Below the pieces are notes generated by a model that did no database searches, had not been told where the DNA came from, and saw nothing but the letters and a program-made list of their open reading frames with translations. The position numbers were made by a program, and so were the translations under genes. Shown here one piece after another: positions 1 to 7,216 of a DNA stretch of 64,000 nucleotides (the stretch's first letter is position 1; every line of letters starts with the position of its first letter). Source of the stretch: Wandonia sp964447015 (lineage in GTDB: Bacteria; Bacteroidota; Bacteroidia; Flavobacteriales_D; Crocinitomicaceae); NCBI GenBank assembly GCA_964447015.1, contig CAYUQU010000004.1, positions 41,724-105,723 on the forward strand, given 5' to 3'.

Positions 1-77
1 AAGATTTTTGAAACGAAAAACGCAGTAACGTATAACAACTTTTTTGTAGGCACATCACTGGCTGTTAAGTTTTAGTG

Positions 78-108
78 TTTGTACTTTTTAATTTTTTCCT
101 TATCTTCG
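78..108 (+). promoter_or_regulatory. Bacteroidota-type promoter of dprA
   Basis: TTTG at 78-81 and TATCTTCG at 101-108 are separated by 19 bp. This fits the -33/-7 pattern (TTTG, TAnnTTTG) of Bacteroidota primary sigma factor promoters, with one mismatch in the -7 box. Transcription would start about 115-120, a few bases before the dprA start region. No Shine-Dalgarno-like sequence is visible. Confidence 0.6.
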
Positions 109-133
109 CAGTCCTAACCTAACTTAATGAAAA

Positions 134-1249
134 TTGAAAACTGAAGACTATCGTTTTCCGCTTGCGCTTACATTTGTAGAGGGCATTGGAAGCATCAAAG
201 CAAAAAATTTAATCGCGTATTTGGGCTCTGCACACGCCGTATTTACGGAGCAAAAGTCGCTTATTGCAGAAGTTCCCGGAATTGGCGAGCGGTCTTTTTC
301 CAAAAAAGCGCTTTCTCAAGCGTTGGATAAAGCAGACCAGATGCTCGAGCTGATTGAAAAAGAAAATCATCAAATCTATTACTACCTCGAAGAGAATTAC
401 CCTCGCCGTTTAAAACAAATTGACGACAGCCCCATTTTACTTTTCGGAAAAGGAAACTTTGACCCAAATCCCAAGAGGAGTATTGCCGTCGTGGGCACAA
501 GAAACGCCACAAATTACGGTAAACAACTGTGCTATGATTTAGTCTCTACACTGAAAAATAGTGGAGCAACGGTAATAAGCGGATTGGCTCACGGCATAGA
601 TGGCATTACACACCATTTGTGTGTCAAGGAGAATGTGACGACGATAGGTGTTTTAGGTCATGGGTTAGACAGAATTTATCCTGCAATTCACAAAAGATTG
701 GCAAAAGACATGTTGGATAACGGTGGTTTGCTAACGGAGTTTGTTCCCGGAACGATCCCCGAAAGTCAAAATTTTCCCATGCGAAACAGAATTGTGGCTG
801 GAATGGCAGATGCTGTTATTGTCGTGGAAAGCGACACAAAAGGTGGTTCGTTGATAACGTGCGAATTGGCCAATGATTATAACAAAGATGTCTTTGCCTT
901 CCCCGGACCGATATATGCGCAATATTCGAGAGGATGCAACAGAATGATTTCCGAGAGCAAGGCGCATTTGCTTACGTCTACCGAACATTTTTTGCGGTTC
1001 ATGAATTGGGAAGAAAAAAAAGCAGGCGATCAACTCAGTTTTCTTGGCGACCTTGACGACAATCAACGAACCATTGTCAAACTACTCAAAGACAAAGGAA
1101 AGTTGTCGATAGATGTGATGTCTATAGTCAGCCAAATTCCGCAAGGTCAATTGAGTGGAATTCTCCTCGCGATGGAATTTGCTGGGTTTTTGCGTGCCCT
1201 TCCTGGAAAAATGTATCAGTTGAGTGAGAAGATGTTGAGTCCTTGTTAG
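134..1249 (+). CDS. dprA: DNA-processing protein DprA (Smf)
   Basis: DprA binds single-stranded DNA entering the cytoplasm in natural transformation and loads RecA onto it. The 371-residue protein has the full family layout: an N-terminal helix-hairpin-helix region (about residues 10-65, with VEGIGSIKAKNL and VPGIGERS), a Rossmann-like core (about 95-300) with VVGTRNATNYGK near 118-129 and GLAHGIDGITH near 150, GGSLITCELAND, and a C-terminal winged-helix segment (about 305-365). The in-frame start is a TTG at 134. An ATG at 127 is one base out of frame and runs into TGA at 142, so either TTG is used or there is a one-base indel in the AAAA run after that ATG. It stands alone downstream of its own promoter. 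Identification is firm; only the start is uncertain. Confidence 0.95.
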   Translation: MKTEDYRFPLALTFVEGIGSIKAKNLIAYLGSAHAVFTEQKSLIAEVPGIGERSFSKKALSQALDKADQMLELIEKENHQIYYYLEENYPRRLKQIDDSPILLFGKGNFDPNPKRSIAVVGTRNATNYGKQLCYDLVSTLKNSGATVISGLAHGIDGITHHLCVKENVTTIGVLGHGLDRIYPAIHKRLAKDMLDNGGLLTEFVPGTIPESQNFPMRNRIVAGMADAVIVVESDTKGGSLITCELANDYNKDVFAFPGPIYAQYSRGCNRMISESKAHLLTSTEHFLRFMNWEEKKAGDQLSFLGDLDDNQRTIVKLLKDKGKLSIDVMSIVSQIPQGQLSGILLAMEFAGFLRALPGKMYQLSEKMLSPC

Positions 1250-1292
1250 AAGGGAAACATGGTGTTTTGTGATTTTAAGTTTATAAGAAAAA

Positions 1293-1330
1293 AATCCGTG
1301 TAAATCCGTTCAATCGGCTTAATCCGTGTT
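1293..1330. repeat. Intergenic AATCCGTG-type repeat
   Basis: AATCCGTG (1293), AATCCGTT (1303) and AATCCGTG (1321) follow one another at roughly ten-base spacing with a degenerate unit between. Short arrays of this type are, from memory, common in intergenic DNA of Bacteroidota. It lies after dprA and outside any credible reading frame. Function is unknown. Confidence 0.5.
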
Positions 1331-1356
1331 TTATTCACTGCGCCTTACCGCCATTC

Positions 1357-1394
1357 ATAGTGAATATCTTGACCATTAAAAAGATATTCACTAT
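1357..1394 (+). promoter_or_regulatory. 14-bp perfect hairpin before the C1 peptidase start
   Basis: The arms 1357-1370 (ATAGTGAATATCTT) and 1381-1394 are perfect reverse complements around a 10-base loop. The hairpin ends 14 bases before the ATG at 1409. There is no clear T-run after it, so it is a poor intrinsic terminator for dprA. It could be an operator or an mRNA structure at the ribosome site of the peptidase gene. The role is inferred from position only. Confidence 0.55.
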
Positions 1395-1408
1395 TTTCAC
1401 CACACAAA

Positions 1409-2629
1409 ATGCGGATAAAAATGAAAAAAGTTATTCTACTCGTAAGTGTAATCGGGCTGTTTGGTGTTTCTCGCGCTCAGGATGTGGTTACAAATCAGAA
1501 AGACAGTCAATATAAATTTGAGAAAATCGCTCATCACGACGCGACACCTGTTCAAAGTCAGGGATACACGGGGACATGTTGGAGTTTTTCGGCACTTTCA
1601 TTTTTTGAATCCGAACTGATTCGCAAAAAAGTAAAAGACGCTCCGGTACTATCTGAAATGTTCATTGTGCGCAATGCGTACCGCGAAAAAGCAGAGAAAT
1701 ACATCCGCATGGACGGAAAAATCAACTTTGCTGAAGGTGGTGCGTTTCACGATATTCCCTACATCATCGGAAAATACGGAATTGTTCCTACAGAAGTATA
1801 CGGTGGACTGAACTACGGTTCTGAAACCCACAATCACAGCGAATTTTTCAGCGCAATTGACGGGTACATGAAAGGTGTATTGGAATATGTGAAAGGCATG
1901 CGCAAAGGAATGACTTTATCAAGCACGTGGAAAACAGGTTTAGAAGGAATTTTAGATGCGTATTTGGGGAAAGTTCCTGAAAAATTCAACTACAAAGGGA
2001 AAGAGTACACGCCCGTTTCATTTGCAAAACACATTGGATTAAACATGGACGATTATGTGAGTATCACGTCGTTTACCAATCATCCGTTTTATGAGAAATG
2101 TATGCTTGCTATTCCGGACAACTGGGCTTGGGGAATGAGTTATAACGTTCCGCTTGAAGACATGGTACGCATTACAGAAGAGGCATTGAAAAATGGCTAC
2201 ACGGTTGCATGGGGAGCTGACGTGTCAGAAGGAGGGTTTAACTTCCGCGATGGAATTGCAATCGTTCCTGAGGATCCGTCAACGATTCAAGTAAAGGGAA
2301 GCGACAACAAAAATTACTCGGATGCAGGTGCTGCACGGGAGTCAAATGCATTTTTAAGCCCAGTAAAAGAGTTAGTGATTACTCAAGAACTTCGTCAAGA
2401 GGCATATGACAACAAAACAACGCAAGACGATCACGGAATGCACATCACAGGCTTGTATAAAGAGGCAAATGGCACATCGTTTTACCTTGTGAAAAACTCT
2501 TGGGGAACAGGAAATCAACCAGAAGGTTATTTGTATGTGTCGCAAAATTACTTCAAGTACAAAACGATTAACGTGTATTTGCACAAAGACGCGCTTCCAA
2601 AAGACATTCGTGCGAAACTGAAGTTATAA
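1409..2629 (+). CDS. Secreted C1-family cysteine peptidase (aminopeptidase C / bleomycin hydrolase-like)
   Basis: This is a papain-fold peptidase of the PepC/bleomycin hydrolase group, which trims amino acids from peptide N-termini. The catalytic Cys57 lies in QGYTGTCWSFSALSFFESE, the catalytic His345 in DDHGMHITGLY and Asn363 in KNSWGTGNQPEGY. At 406 residues it is somewhat shorter than cytosolic PepC (about 450). It has an N-terminal signal sequence (hydrophobic VILLVSVIGLFGVSRAQ, cleavage near residue 23), so it acts in the periplasm or outside, unlike classical PepC. Starts at 1409 or at the second Met (1421) are both possible; the second gives a more typical MKK signal peptide. A BlaI-type regulator gene follows after 13 bases, suggesting co-transcription. 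Confidence 0.9.
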   Translation: MRIKMKKVILLVSVIGLFGVSRAQDVVTNQKDSQYKFEKIAHHDATPVQSQGYTGTCWSFSALSFFESELIRKKVKDAPVLSEMFIVRNAYREKAEKYIRMDGKINFAEGGAFHDIPYIIGKYGIVPTEVYGGLNYGSETHNHSEFFSAIDGYMKGVLEYVKGMRKGMTLSSTWKTGLEGILDAYLGKVPEKFNYKGKEYTPVSFAKHIGLNMDDYVSITSFTNHPFYEKCMLAIPDNWAWGMSYNVPLEDMVRITEEALKNGYTVAWGADVSEGGFNFRDGIAIVPEDPSTIQVKGSDNKNYSDAGAARESNAFLSPVKELVITQELRQEAYDNKTTQDDHGMHITGLYKEANGTSFYLVKNSWGTGNQPEGYLYVSQNYFKYKTINVYLHKDALPKDIRAKLKL

Positions 2630-2642
2630 TTTGAGAATGTAA

Positions 2643-2990
2643 ATGGCTGATAAATCCACAGACAATTTGCGACTGACGCCATCCGAGGAACAGGTCATGC
2701 TCAAGTTATGGTCACTTGAAAAAGCGACCGTCAACGAGATTCTTGCCCTGTACGAAGAGCCCAAACCGGCATACAATACGGTGTCGACAATCGTCCGGAT
2801 TTTGGAGAAGAAGAAATTTATTCGCCACAAGCCAAATGGAAGAGGGTATCTCTACTTCCCAAAAATCTCAAAAGACGATTACAAAGCATCCATTGCCAAA
2901 CACTTGCTCACGCACTATTTCGACAATCGCCCAGAGGAGATTATGTCGTACTATAACAGCAAAAAAAGTCTGTCGGATTTGTTGAGGTAA
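2643..2990 (+). CDS. BlaI/MecI/CopY-family transcriptional regulator
   Basis: The 115-residue protein is a winged-helix repressor of the Penicillinase_R family. The family pattern is clear: LTPSEEQVMLKLWSLEKATVNEIL, then the recognition-helix region PAYNTVSTIVRILEKKKFI and the wing (HKPNGRGYLYFPKIS), followed by a C-terminal dimerisation segment. Family members usually sit beside a membrane M56 peptidase sensor (BlaR1/MecR1-type) that inactivates the repressor; none is present in this window. It lies 13 bases downstream of the secreted C1 peptidase gene and is probably co-transcribed. Targets and signal cannot be read from the sequence. Confidence 0.9.
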   Translation: MADKSTDNLRLTPSEEQVMLKLWSLEKATVNEILALYEEPKPAYNTVSTIVRILEKKKFIRHKPNGRGYLYFPKISKDDYKASIAKHLLTHYFDNRPEEIMSYYNSKKSLSDLLR

Positions 2991-3030
2991 TGTATAAAAA
3001 GCCTCAAACCAATCACCACGCCATCCAAAA

Positions 3031-3058
3031 ACTCTGTGAAACTCCTTTAACTCTGCGT
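3031..3058. repeat. Intergenic ACTCTGTGAAACTCC-type repeat
   Basis: ACTCTGTGAA, ACTCCTTTAA and CTCTGCG form a degenerate array at ten-base spacing in the gap between the BlaI-type gene and hemL. It resembles in style, but not in sequence, the AATCCGTG array after dprA. The rest of this 110-bp convergent gap shows nothing else. Confidence 0.35.
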
Positions 3059-3100
3059 TTATAATTGAGTATCCACGCAAAAAGCGCATTTCAACAAACT

Positions 3101-4399
3101 CTACTCAGCATTAAACACCTCATCCAGCGCATCACAAAAAGCAGGAATAGCAAGATCCAACACCTCTTTTGTATGAGCCTTTGAGATAAACCCCACTTCG
3201 TAACCGCTTGGCCCCACATACACCCCGCGATTTAAAAGCGCAGAATGCAACATTTTAAATGGCGTCATGTCACTGTCAATTTGGTCTGCACGGCGAATGA
3301 CCACTTTGTCTGAAAAGGCAATCCAAAAGATGGAACCGATAGAGAAAATCTCGAATGCATAGCCTTTTTGATTCGCATACGCATTGATTTTATCGACCAT
3401 ATAGTTTGTACGCTCTTCTTGGTCTTCATAAAAACCTTCTTCAGCACATTGTTCCAACGCAGCAATTCCAGCAGCCATAGCCACAGGATTTCCTGAAAGC
3501 GTTCCCGCTTGATAAACAGGGCCATCTGGAGAAATACAACTCATGATTTCCGCTTTTCCACCGTAAGCTCCCACAGGAAGTCCACCACCGATAATTTTAC
3601 CGTAAGTCACTAAGTCTGGTGTAATTTGGTAGTATTCTGCTGCACCCGAAAAGGCCACGCGAAAACCAGAAATCACTTCGTCAAAGAGTAAAAGGATGCC
3701 ATTTTTTGTACATAATTCACGAAGAGCAGTCAAAAAGCCTTTCTCTTGCAACAAAAGTCCATTGTTTGCTGGAATAGGTTCAATTATCGCACAAGCGATG
3801 TCGTTTCCAAACGTGTTGATACATTGCTCAAGAGCCGCGATATCGTTCAAAGGCAATACCAATGTTTCCGTAGCAAATGCAGCAGGCACTCCAGCGCTTG
3901 AAGATTCTCCGAAAGTCACCAATCCCGAACCTGCTTTCACTAAAAGCGAGTCGCTGTGTCCGTGGTAACATCCTTCAAACTTGATGATTTTGTCTCGTTT
4001 TGTATAACCTCTTGCCAAGCGAATTGCCGACATTACAGCTTCTGTTCCCGAACTTGTAAAACGAATTTTATCTGCATAAGGATTGCGCGATAGAATCAAT
4101 TCTGCCAATTCATTCTCCAATCTTGTCGGTGCGCCAAAGCTCGTTCCGTTTACCAACGTTTCCTCGATTTTCGTTCTTACTTTCTCGTTGTTGTGACCCA
4201 AAATTAGCGGCCCCCAACTGCAGCAAAAATCAATGAATTTGTTGTCGTCTTCATCCCACAAATACGCTCCATCACCGCGTTTGATGAACAGGGGCGCACC
4301 CATCACAGATTTAAACGCTCTCACCGGCGAGTTTACTCCTCCAGGGAAATATGTTTTTGCTTTTTCAAAAAGTTGTTCGGAATTTTTTCGAGAAATCAT
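3101..4399 (-). CDS. hemL: Glutamate-1-semialdehyde 2,1-aminomutase
   Basis: HemL converts glutamate-1-semialdehyde to 5-aminolevulinate in the C5 pathway of tetrapyrrole synthesis. The protein (432 residues from the chosen start) is full length for this class III PLP aminotransferase. The PLP lysine is K268 in VTYGKIIGGGLPVGAYGG, with FTSSGTEAVMSAIRLARG for cofactor phosphate binding, the HGHSDSLL region and the LLLFDEVISGFR aspartate motif. The reading frame can start three codons earlier (4408), but MISRKNSEQLFEKAK is the usual N-terminus. A TATTTTTG box lies just upstream on the same strand. It is a single gene here, with no other hem genes nearby. Confidence 0.97.
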   Translation of the reverse strand: MISRKNSEQLFEKAKTYFPGGVNSPVRAFKSVMGAPLFIKRGDGAYLWDEDDNKFIDFCCSWGPLILGHNNEKVRTKIEETLVNGTSFGAPTRLENELAELILSRNPYADKIRFTSSGTEAVMSAIRLARGYTKRDKIIKFEGCYHGHSDSLLVKAGSGLVTFGESSSAGVPAAFATETLVLPLNDIAALEQCINTFGNDIACAIIEPIPANNGLLLQEKGFLTALRELCTKNGILLLFDEVISGFRVAFSGAAEYYQITPDLVTYGKIIGGGLPVGAYGGKAEIMSCISPDGPVYQAGTLSGNPVAMAAGIAALEQCAEEGFYEDQEERTNYMVDKINAYANQKGYAFEIFSIGSIFWIAFSDKVVIRRADQIDSDMTPFKMLHSALLNRGVYVGPSGYEVGFISKAHTKEVLDLAIPAFCDALDEVFNAE

Positions 4400-4423
4400 A
4401 TGTGTCAATGTCTTTTATTTGCA

Positions 4424-4431
4424 CAAAAATA
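4424..4431 (-). promoter_or_regulatory. -7 promoter element of hemL
   Basis: Read on the minus strand this is TATTTTTG, a perfect TAnnTTTG match, about 25 bases upstream of the hemL ATG. I see no good TTG at the expected -33 spacing. Confidence 0.45.
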
Positions 4432-4805
4432 ACAGGTTTGAGAGGAAATGCACTCTTTTTAATTATAATTTAGACTCAAGCATGTCCCGATGATATTATC
4501 GGGGACTGCAAGATTCAAGACTATAAGACTTTTGAGGGATTTTTTGCAAGCATAGAAGTTTGTCCATCTAATGTCGTTTTTGTCATGGTTTTTGAAGCAA
4601 AAACGCACGCCAAAAACTTACGTCTTCGTTAGTTGTTTGCGGCGGATAAAATCCACCGTTACAAATATTTGACTCCTTCAGAGTCACTAAGAGCTATAAG
4701 ATTCGTCATAAGGTGAATAGATTTTCAATCTGAAATCGAATACACAAGTCTTTTGTCTAATTTCTAATAGTCTTTCGTCTCTAAAAACACTCCCTCTTTT
4801 TTTCC
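4432..4805. other. Non-coding gap between hemL and the DUF6984-like gene
   Basis: This divergent gap has no credible reading frame. It holds the CCCGAT/ATCGGG stem-loop at 4484-4506, a small TGACTC-cttca-GAGTCA inverted repeat near 4668-4684, and AT-rich sequence leading to the promoter box at 4806. I see no RNA gene that I can name. Confidence 0.5.
4484..4506. repeat. GTCCCGAT/ATCGGGGAC stem-loop
   Basis: The arms GTCCCGAT (4484-4491) and ATCGGGGAC (4498-4506) pair with one bulged G around a six-base loop. The core is close to that of the terminator at 24156-24187, which also has CGATGA-TTATCGGGG. It is not followed by a T-run on either strand, so it may be a dispersed palindrome rather than a terminator. 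Confidence 0.45.
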
Positions 4806-4813
4806 TATTTTTG
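4806..4813 (+). promoter_or_regulatory. -7 promoter element of the DUF6984-like gene
   Basis: TATTTTTG matches TAnnTTTG exactly and lies 16 bases before the ATG at 4830, which would leave a 5' UTR of only about 10 bases. Confidence 0.5.
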
Positions 4814-4829
4814 CCCAAAAAACACCCCC

Positions 4830-5162
4830 ATGGAAAACACCCGTGCAATACGTCAAAACGAAATCGACTTGATGCATTTTCTGCTTCGCGAACTTGAGAT
4901 GTCTGTCGAGGAACATGTGTTACCTGACATTGTGCACGAATACGAAGGCGGCGTGATGGGAAGTATCAGCTTTCAATTGACGGAAAACCCTCAATACGCA
5001 GGCGATTTGATTCAAGTGAGGTATGTGGATACAGACTCAATTCCCGTAATCATTACGTTAACTCACGATGTAGACGGCAAGCTGCTCGACTTGGATTTTT
5101 GGAAAGAAGATTTCTCCAAACTGTTGCAATACCCGACTCCCGAAGAATTAGTGCGCGTTTGA
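4830..5162 (+). CDS. Small conserved protein, DUF6984-like
   Basis: This 110-residue acidic protein has no signal peptide or membrane segment. Its pattern (RQNEIDLMHFLLREL at the N-terminus, GGVMGSISF in the middle, LLDLDFWKEDFSKLLQYPTPEEL at the end) reminds me of the DUF6984 family, small proteins of unknown function with a GGMGS-type turn and a D-W-K-x-D-F ending. That assignment is from memory. It has its own -7 box with a very short leader and ends nine bases before the convergent end of lysS. Base composition is like the neighbours, and it looks like an intact gene. No function is proposed. Confidence 0.8.
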   Translation: MENTRAIRQNEIDLMHFLLRELEMSVEEHVLPDIVHEYEGGVMGSISFQLTENPQYAGDLIQVRYVDTDSIPVIITLTHDVDGKLLDLDFWKEDFSKLLQYPTPEELVRV

Positions 5163-5171
5163 TTCAGCGAG

Positions 5172-6887
5172 TTACCCCACCAATTCTACAAGCAAACTAT
5201 CATCCGTTTTCGTCACTTTTGTGATGCCGTGTTTCGCCAGACCTTTCATCGCTAAATCCCATTGCTTGTTGGAAAGACCTACTTGTTCTTTGAGCGCATT
5301 AAGATCCATTGAAGTTTCTTTGGACAGAATTCCAAAAATCAAATTCTCGTTTTCTGTGAGTTCAGGTCCTTTTTTCTCTCCAAATTTCTCTGGTTTCATT
5401 TGTGGGAAGAATAACACTTCTTGAATCGCTGGATTATTTGTCAAAAACATAATCAAACGATCCATCCCAACCCCTAAACCTGATGTAGGAGGCATTCCGT
5501 ATTCCAAGGCACGTAAGAAATCGTTGTCAATTAGCCCTGTCGCTTCATCATCACCTTTCTCCGCCAAGCGCGCTTGGTCTTCGAAACGTTCACGCTGATC
5601 TATTGGGTCGTTCAACTCTGAATAGGCATTAGCAATTTCTTTACCACACACCATCAATTCAAAACGCTCAGTCAAATCGGGGTCATTGCGGTGCGATTTA
5701 CAAAGCGGAGACATTTCCTTCGGATAATCAATGATAAAAGTCGGTTGAATGTAGTTTCCTTCACATTTTTCCCCGAAAATTTCATCAATCAATTTTCCTT
5801 TGCCCATCGTTTCATTTACTTCGATGCCCATACCTTTACATGCAGCACGAAGCTCATCTTCCGATTTTCCTTTAATGTCAAATCCTGTGAATTCTAAAAT
5901 AGAATCACGCATCGAAATGCGCTTGTATGGTGCTTTAAAGTCAATTTTGTGTTCTCCGAAAGTACATTCTGTCGTTCCATTTACGGCTATTGCGCAATGT
6001 TCCAACAAACGTTCGGTGAAGTCCATCATCCAATTGTAATCCTTGTACGCCACATAGATTTCCATTGCTGTAAACTCAGGATTGTGCGTTCTGTCCATCC
6101 CCTCGTTGCGGAAGTTTTTGGAGAACTCGTACACACCATCAAAACCACCCGCAATTAGTCGCTTCAAATACAATTCGTTTGCGATTCGCATATACAATGG
6201 AATATCCAATGCATTGTGGTGCGTAATAAACGGACGCGCCGCAGCACCACCAGGAATCGACTGTAAAACGGGAGTTTCCACCTCCATATAACCCGCGTCA
6301 TTGAAGAATGAACGCATGGCGTTGAATAATTTTGTTCGTTTGATAAAAATCTCCTTCACCTGTGGATTCACCACCAAATCAACATAACGTTGACGGTAAC
6401 GCATCTCAGGATCCGTAAACGCATCGTGTACTTTGCCGTCTGCATCCGTTTTAGGTAGAGGTAACGGTTTAAGCGCTTTGCTCAACAAGGTAATTTCTTT
6501 CACCATTACCGAAGGCTCACCTACCTGTGTGCGGAAAAGTTCACCTTTGATTCCAATAAAATCACCCAAATCGAGCAATTTTTTGAAAAGGTCGTTATAC
6601 AAGGTTTTATCCTCTCCTGGACAAATCTCATCGCGATTGATATACACTTGAAAACGCCCCGCAGAATCTTGCAATTCGGCAAACGAAGCTTTCCCCATAA
6701 TCCGCTGAGACATCATGCGCCCAGCTATGCACACTTGTTTACCCTCAACGAAGCTCTTCTTGATGTCCGAAGTCAATGTATCAACGGGATATAAATCAGC
6801 CGGATAAGGCTCGATTCCCATTTCTCTCAACTTCTCTAATTTCTCTCTTCGAAGAATTTCCTGATCGGAAAGATGCGCCACACTCAT
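5172..6887 (-). CDS. lysS: Lysyl-tRNA synthetase, class II
   Basis: LysRS charges tRNA-Lys with lysine. The 571-residue protein has an N-terminal OB-fold anticodon-binding domain (about 55-150), then the class II catalytic core with motif 1 (RTKLFNAMRSFFNDAGYMEVETP), motif 2 (FRNEGMDRTHNPEF) and motif 3 (GLGVGMDRLIMFL). It is longer than the E. coli enzyme (about 505) because of a C-terminal extension of roughly 65 residues (after about residue 505) and an internal segment near 330-370. As I recall, a similar length is usual in Bacteroidota. It is convergent with the small gene before it, with nine bases between stop codons. A -7 box and a small hairpin lie in the upstream region. Confidence 0.97.
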   Translation of the reverse strand: MSVAHLSDQEILRREKLEKLREMGIEPYPADLYPVDTLTSDIKKSFVEGKQVCIAGRMMSQRIMGKASFAELQDSAGRFQVYINRDEICPGEDKTLYNDLFKKLLDLGDFIGIKGELFRTQVGEPSVMVKEITLLSKALKPLPLPKTDADGKVHDAFTDPEMRYRQRYVDLVVNPQVKEIFIKRTKLFNAMRSFFNDAGYMEVETPVLQSIPGGAAARPFITHHNALDIPLYMRIANELYLKRLIAGGFDGVYEFSKNFRNEGMDRTHNPEFTAMEIYVAYKDYNWMMDFTERLLEHCAIAVNGTTECTFGEHKIDFKAPYKRISMRDSILEFTGFDIKGKSEDELRAACKGMGIEVNETMGKGKLIDEIFGEKCEGNYIQPTFIIDYPKEMSPLCKSHRNDPDLTERFELMVCGKEIANAYSELNDPIDQRERFEDQARLAEKGDDEATGLIDNDFLRALEYGMPPTSGLGVGMDRLIMFLTNNPAIQEVLFFPQMKPEKFGEKKGPELTENENLIFGILSKETSMDLNALKEQVGLSNKQWDLAMKGLAKHGITKVTKTDDSLLVELVG

Positions 6888-6921
6888 GAGTTGTTCTTTT
6901 ATGTTTAACCTGAATTTGTTC

Positions 6922-6952
6922 AGCTATTTTTCTGAATAGCTGTGCAAAGATA
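6922..6952 (-). promoter_or_regulatory. lysS promoter -7 box and leader hairpin
   Basis: On the minus strand TATCTTTG (6952-6945) is a perfect -7 match. Just downstream in the transcript AGCTATT and AATAGCT (6941-6935 and 6928-6922) form a 7-bp stem with a six-base loop. The hairpin would sit at the very 5' end of the lysS mRNA, about 35 bases before the ATG. No T-box or riboswitch-like structure is apparent. Confidence 0.5.
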
Positions 6953-7002
6953 ATTAATTGTGTGCAAAGTTGGTTTTTTATTGGGGGTGTGGTATGTGAA
7001 TG

Positions 7003-7081
7003 CACCGCAAAGACGCCATGGACGCAAAGAGTAGGGCGTATTCATCTTACAAACCTTTGCGAACTCCGCGACTTTGCGGTG
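7003..7081. repeat. CACCGCAAAG-type palindromic intergenic repeat
   Basis: CACCGCAAAG (7003-7012) pairs perfectly with CTTTGCGGTG (7072-7081), and inside it CGCAAAG (7023-7029) pairs with CTTTGCG (7055-7061), giving an imperfect palindrome of about 80 bp. Elements of the form CACCGCAAAG...CGCAAAG are, from memory, widespread short repeats in several phyla including Bacteroidota. It sits in the 329-bp gap between lysS and the SpoIIE-type gene; the remainder (7082-7216) is AT-rich with nothing else I can identify. Confidence 0.65.
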
Positions 7082-7216
7082 AGCTATACTACAACTTGAA
7101 GAAATAAGTAAGTGAATTGTCCGATTTTTTCGGACAGTTGAAATTACACTCTAATGAGGTTAAAACTTTTTTCTATTCAAAAAAATGAATATCACTATAA
7201 TTAACCGTCTGAATTA

